16,653 nt of DNA from assembly GCA_002490705.1 (NCBI GenBank), contig DKUO01000041.1, positions 1-16,653 on the forward strand. The letters are read 5' to 3'. Origin of the DNA: Lachnospiraceae bacterium UBA7202. Lineage in GTDB: Bacteria; Bacillota; Clostridia; Lachnospirales; Lachnospiraceae. A model generated the notes under the pieces. That model was not told where the DNA came from, did not search any database, and saw only the letters and a list, made by a program, of their open reading frames with translations. Made by a program: the position numbers and the translations under genes. Each line of letters starts with the position of its first letter. Positions within the stretch are counted from its first letter, which is position 1. Positions 14,987 to 16,653 of this stretch are shown in pieces.

Positions 14987-15012
14987 ATAGCAGAGTTTTT
15001 GACGGGAGGCAA
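14984..15012 (-). promoter_or_regulatory. Near-consensus promoter of the small membrane protein gene
   Basis: On the minus strand TTGCCT (15012-15007) and a perfect TATAAT (14989-14984) are 17 bases apart. Transcription would begin near 14977, leaving a leader of about 77 bases. The -10 box overlaps the dyad at 14961-14986. Confidence 0.7.
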
Positions 15013-15036
15013 TTATTGATCTGTAGATACTGACAG

Positions 15037-15170
15037 CGCGATGGATTCGCGATAAGCTACAGTTTAAATGGCAGAAAAAATATGATACGATAAAACCGTA
15101 AAAGGGGAACATGTACAGAGTATTCCGTACATGACGAAGGAAGCCGCAGGAGCAATGCTACGGCTTCTTT
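15037..15170 (+). ncRNA. Possible small RNA or leader with three hairpins, ending in a terminator
   Basis: The stretch 15013-15211 has no convincing gene. It holds three successive stem-loops: CGCGA-TGGAT-TCGCG (15037-15051), CATGTAC/GTACATG (15110-15116/15127-15133), and GAAGCCG/CGGCTTC (15140-15146/15161-15167) with TTTT after it. The last has terminator shape on the plus strand only, implying a short plus-strand transcript that ends near 15170. Only weak promoter-like sequences are visible upstream (for example CTGACA at 15030 or TATGAT at 15081). I do not recognise an RNA family. Confidence 0.3.
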
Positions 15171-15211
15171 TGGTTTCTTCTGATGATTTTTTAGAAAAAA
15201 TTAAAAAAATG

Positions 15212-15240
15212 TTGACAGAACAAAAAAAGAGTGTTAACAT
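15212..15240 (+). promoter_or_regulatory. Strong sigma-A promoter for the leader peptide and methyltransferase unit
   Basis: A consensus TTGACA (15212-15217) and TAACAT (15235-15240) are 17 bases apart, in an A-rich upstream context that resembles an UP element. The predicted start is near 15247, just before the hairpin at 15250-15289. Confidence 0.7.
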
Positions 15241-15249
15241 TCATTTAAG

Positions 15250-15289
15250 CTTATTTCATATCAATTTGATAGGAAAAGTATGAAATAAG
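15250..15289 (+). promoter_or_regulatory. 5' leader hairpin
   Basis: CTTATTTCATA (15250-15260) pairs perfectly with TATGAAATAAG (15279-15289). Inside the loop ATCAA/TTGAT can form a further small stem. It lies at the very 5' end of the predicted transcript and has no T-run, so a role in mRNA stability or protein binding is more likely than termination. Confidence 0.5.
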
Positions 15290-15316
15290 AAAACCGAGGA
15301 AGAAAGGAGCAGAATG

Positions 15317-15424
15317 ATGAGACAGACAGGAACGATGGCGACAGCAATGATGTGTATGGGAAGGGGCATGTGTATATGTATGCGCTGCTGTTGCATTTTC
15401 TGCTACAGGAAAGTGGTGGAGTGA
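15317..15424 (+). CDS. Met/Cys-rich leader peptide (35 residues)
   Basis: AAAGGAG (15303-15309) is 7 bases before the ATG at 15317; an adjacent ATG at 15314 is only 4 bases away and is less likely. The 35-residue frame contains seven Met (eight if the first ATG is used) and seven Cys. These include AUG AUG UGU AUG at 15347-15358, Cys-Ile-Cys-Met at 15371-15382, and a Cys-Cys-Cys run at 15386-15394. The stop is followed within 10 bases by a Rho-independent terminator, and a competing stem overlaps the Cys codons. This arrangement matches a ribosome-mediated attenuator. A functional metal-binding micropeptide is the alternative. No homolog is recognised. Confidence 0.65.
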   Translation: MRQTGTMATAMMCMGRGMCICMRCCCIFCYRKVVE

Positions 15425-15436
15425 TTGCGACGGCAG
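15385..15436 (+). promoter_or_regulatory. Candidate antiterminator stem
   Basis: CTGCTGTTGCA (15385-15395, in the Cys codons of the leader) pairs with TGCGACGGCAG (15426-15436) as 11 continuous pairs including two G-U. The right arm includes bases 15434-15436, which are also needed for the terminator, so the two structures exclude each other. Confidence 0.55.
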
Positions 15437-15457
15437 GCTTACGGGCCTGTTTTTTTT
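15434..15457 (+). terminator. Attenuator terminator upstream of the UroD-like methyltransferase gene
   Basis: CAGGC (15434-15438) pairs with GCCTG (15445-15449) across a 6-base loop, followed by eight T (15450-15457). It lies between the leader peptide and the gene at 15562, with no new promoter seen in the A-rich stretch between them. Read-through is therefore needed to express that gene from the 15212 promoter. Confidence 0.75.
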
Positions 15458-15561
15458 GCGCTGATCTGCACCTGAAAAACGGACTGGCAAAGTTTCGGAC
15501 AGAGATAGAAGCGAAAACAAAATAAAATTAGAAAGAAAAAAGAAAAGAGGGAAAACAAAAC

Positions 15562-16554
15562 ATGAGTGATAAAAGAAAACTGGTATTTGACGCATTTGAT
15601 AATAAGAAGACACAGAGTGTTCCGGTAGGGTTCTGGTTCCACTTCGCACCGGACGATCTGTTCAACGTGAGACCGGAGGTGATTCGCAGGAATGTGGAGG
15701 GACATTTTCAGTTTTACGACACCTTCAAACCGGATTTTGTAAAATTGATGAGCGACGGCTATTTCCGTTATCCGAACCCAACGCTTGCGAAGGTGGAAAA
15801 GGCGGAGGATTTGTTAAAGGCAAAGAGCGGTCTGGTGGATGCGTGGATTGATGCGCAGACAGCATTGGTGAAAGAGCTGACGGATCATTTCGGGGAGGAG
15901 GTTCCAACCTTCTATAACATTTTTGCACCGGCCACCGTGCTCGGATTTGTATTGGAGGAGACCGGCAGCGGGCTTACGCTTGCCGAACTCATTAAAAATG
16001 AACCGGAAACGTTGGCCTATGTGCTGAATGTGATTAAACAGGATCTGGCAAGATTGGCCTTTAAGGTGATTACAGAGGGAAAGGCGGACGGCATTTACTT
16101 AAGCACCAAAAATATACAGGACAAAGCGGTGAGTAAGGAGTCGTATCACAAGTATATCACGCCGAGCGAGCAGGGCGTCTTGAACGTGGCAAATGCAGTC
16201 AGCGATTACAACATCTTACATATCTGCGGCTATGAAGGGGCGAGAAATGACCTTTCTGTCTATCAGGACTATGATGTGAAGGTGATTAACTGGGCAGCGG
16301 TTGTGGAGCAGGTGTCCCTGGGGGAAGGGAAAAAGCTTTTCGGCGGACGCGCGGTGATCGGCGGTTTTGACAATACGAAAAACGGGGTGCTTTACAAAGG
16401 AAGCAAAGAGGAAGTGGAGAGTGAGACGAGAAGGCTGTTGGAGGAAGCGGGAACTACCGGCGTGATTCTGGGAGCTGACTGCACGATTCCCTCGGACACG
16501 CCGCTTGAGAGATTAGAGTGGGTGCGCGGGGCGGCCGGGCGATACGGAAAGTAA
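15562..16554 (+). CDS. Uroporphyrinogen decarboxylase-family (MtaA/MtbA-like) methyltransferase
   Basis: A 330-residue protein of the UroD fold with the zinc motif of corrinoid-dependent methyltransferases: His220 and Cys222 in ILHICGYEG, and Cys307 in GADCTIPSDTP, matching the HxC...C pattern of MtaA/MtbA. True HemE enzymes lack that zinc site. Such enzymes move methyl groups between a methyl-corrinoid protein and a thiol or other acceptor. The start has an AAGAGGGA site 10 bases upstream. No corrinoid protein is encoded in the window, but one may lie to the right. Its expression appears to depend on the Met/Cys leader attenuator, which would suit a sulfur or one-carbon role; that link is inferred. 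The acceptor and donor cannot be read from the sequence. Confidence 0.8.
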   Translation: MSDKRKLVFDAFDNKKTQSVPVGFWFHFAPDDLFNVRPEVIRRNVEGHFQFYDTFKPDFVKLMSDGYFRYPNPTLAKVEKAEDLLKAKSGLVDAWIDAQTALVKELTDHFGEEVPTFYNIFAPATVLGFVLEETGSGLTLAELIKNEPETLAYVLNVIKQDLARLAFKVITEGKADGIYLSTKNIQDKAVSKESYHKYITPSEQGVLNVANAVSDYNILHICGYEGARNDLSVYQDYDVKVINWAAVVEQVSLGEGKKLFGGRAVIGGFDNTKNGVLYKGSKEEVESETRRLLEEAGTTGVILGADCTIPSDTPLERLEWVRGAAGRYGK

Positions 16555-16633
16555 CAGGAATGACCGGAAGGATGAATCCGGCAAAGGACTACAAAATAAC
16601 AAGAAAAAAATAAACAAAGAGTGAGGAGAAAGG

Positions 16634-16653
16634 TTGAAAAAGAATAGTAGAGA
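16634..16653 (+). CDS. Probable start of the next gene, cut by the window edge
   Basis: GAGGAG (16623-16628) is followed 5 bases later by TTG, opening a frame that reads MKKNSR to the window end. The basic start would suit a signal peptide or membrane protein. Only six codons are visible, so the identity is unknown. The 79 bases between the methyltransferase stop and this start hold a weak CCGGA/TCCGG stem (16564-16581) but no T-run, so the two genes may be cotranscribed. Confidence 0.4.

Noticed and set aside
16564..16581. CCGGA/TCCGG stem after the methyltransferase gene as a terminator
   Set aside because: There are only five pairs and no T-run follows.
1..16653. CRISPR array, insertion sequence or prophage
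   Set aside because: No regularly spaced direct repeats with unique spacers, no transposase or phage genes, and no terminal inverted repeats with target duplications were seen; the only tandem repeat is coding.

Overview
The window looks like chromosomal DNA of a Gram-positive clostridium, most likely a Lachnospiraceae-type gut Firmicute. The reasons are strong AGGAGG-type ribosome binding sites, TTGNNN-17-TATAAT-type promoters, many Rho-independent terminators, a lipoprotein with a Gram-positive style lipobox, and an exosortase G (XrtG) locus, which is known only from Firmicutes. The affiliation is inferred from gene content; no marker gene such as 16S rRNA is present.

Region 1 (1-5217) is mostly housekeeping. 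It holds the 3' part of a very acidic and lysine-rich single-pass membrane protein, whose stop codon overlaps the start of hisH. hisH and hisF follow (imidazole glycerol phosphate synthase), closed by a clear terminator at 3111-3148. Then come ung (uracil-DNA glycosylase) and a divergent diaminopimelate decarboxylase (lysA-like).

Region 2 (5257-14615) is the most interesting part. A lipoprotein with a glycoside-hydrolase-like barrel and a carbohydrate-binding-like C-terminus is followed by a promoter (7577-7605) and a palindromic leader. Next is a tightly packed six-gene operon: a GT-C/PTPS_related polytopic membrane protein, a secreted Ser/Pro/Glu-rich protein with a C-terminal sorting signal, a PTPS-like protein, exosortase XrtG, a processive family 2 glycosyltransferase, and a second PTPS-like protein. 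The last five genes overlap or nearly overlap, which suggests coupled expression. The operon ends in a terminator at 14583-14615. The Firmicutes exosortase G neighbourhood is recognised computationally, but its biochemical function is, as far as I know, not established. My inference is that the locus makes or attaches a surface glycan and sorts one cell-surface protein. Both PTPS-like proteins keep the three metal-binding histidines and lack the catalytic cysteine and Asp-His pair of true pterin synthases.

Region 3 (14552-15561) holds regulatory and small elements. There is a tRNA-Leu(CAA) gene whose putative promoter start overlaps the preceding terminator stem, and a bidirectional terminator. 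A 47-residue membrane protein lies on the minus strand with a near-consensus promoter overlapped by a dyad. A hairpin pair ending in a terminator could be a small RNA. Last is a strong promoter, followed by a 5' hairpin, a 35-residue Met/Cys-rich leader peptide, and mutually exclusive antiterminator and terminator stems.

Region 4 (15562-16653) holds a UroD/MtaA-type zinc methyltransferase gene, apparently controlled by that attenuator, and the first codons of a probable next gene at the right edge.
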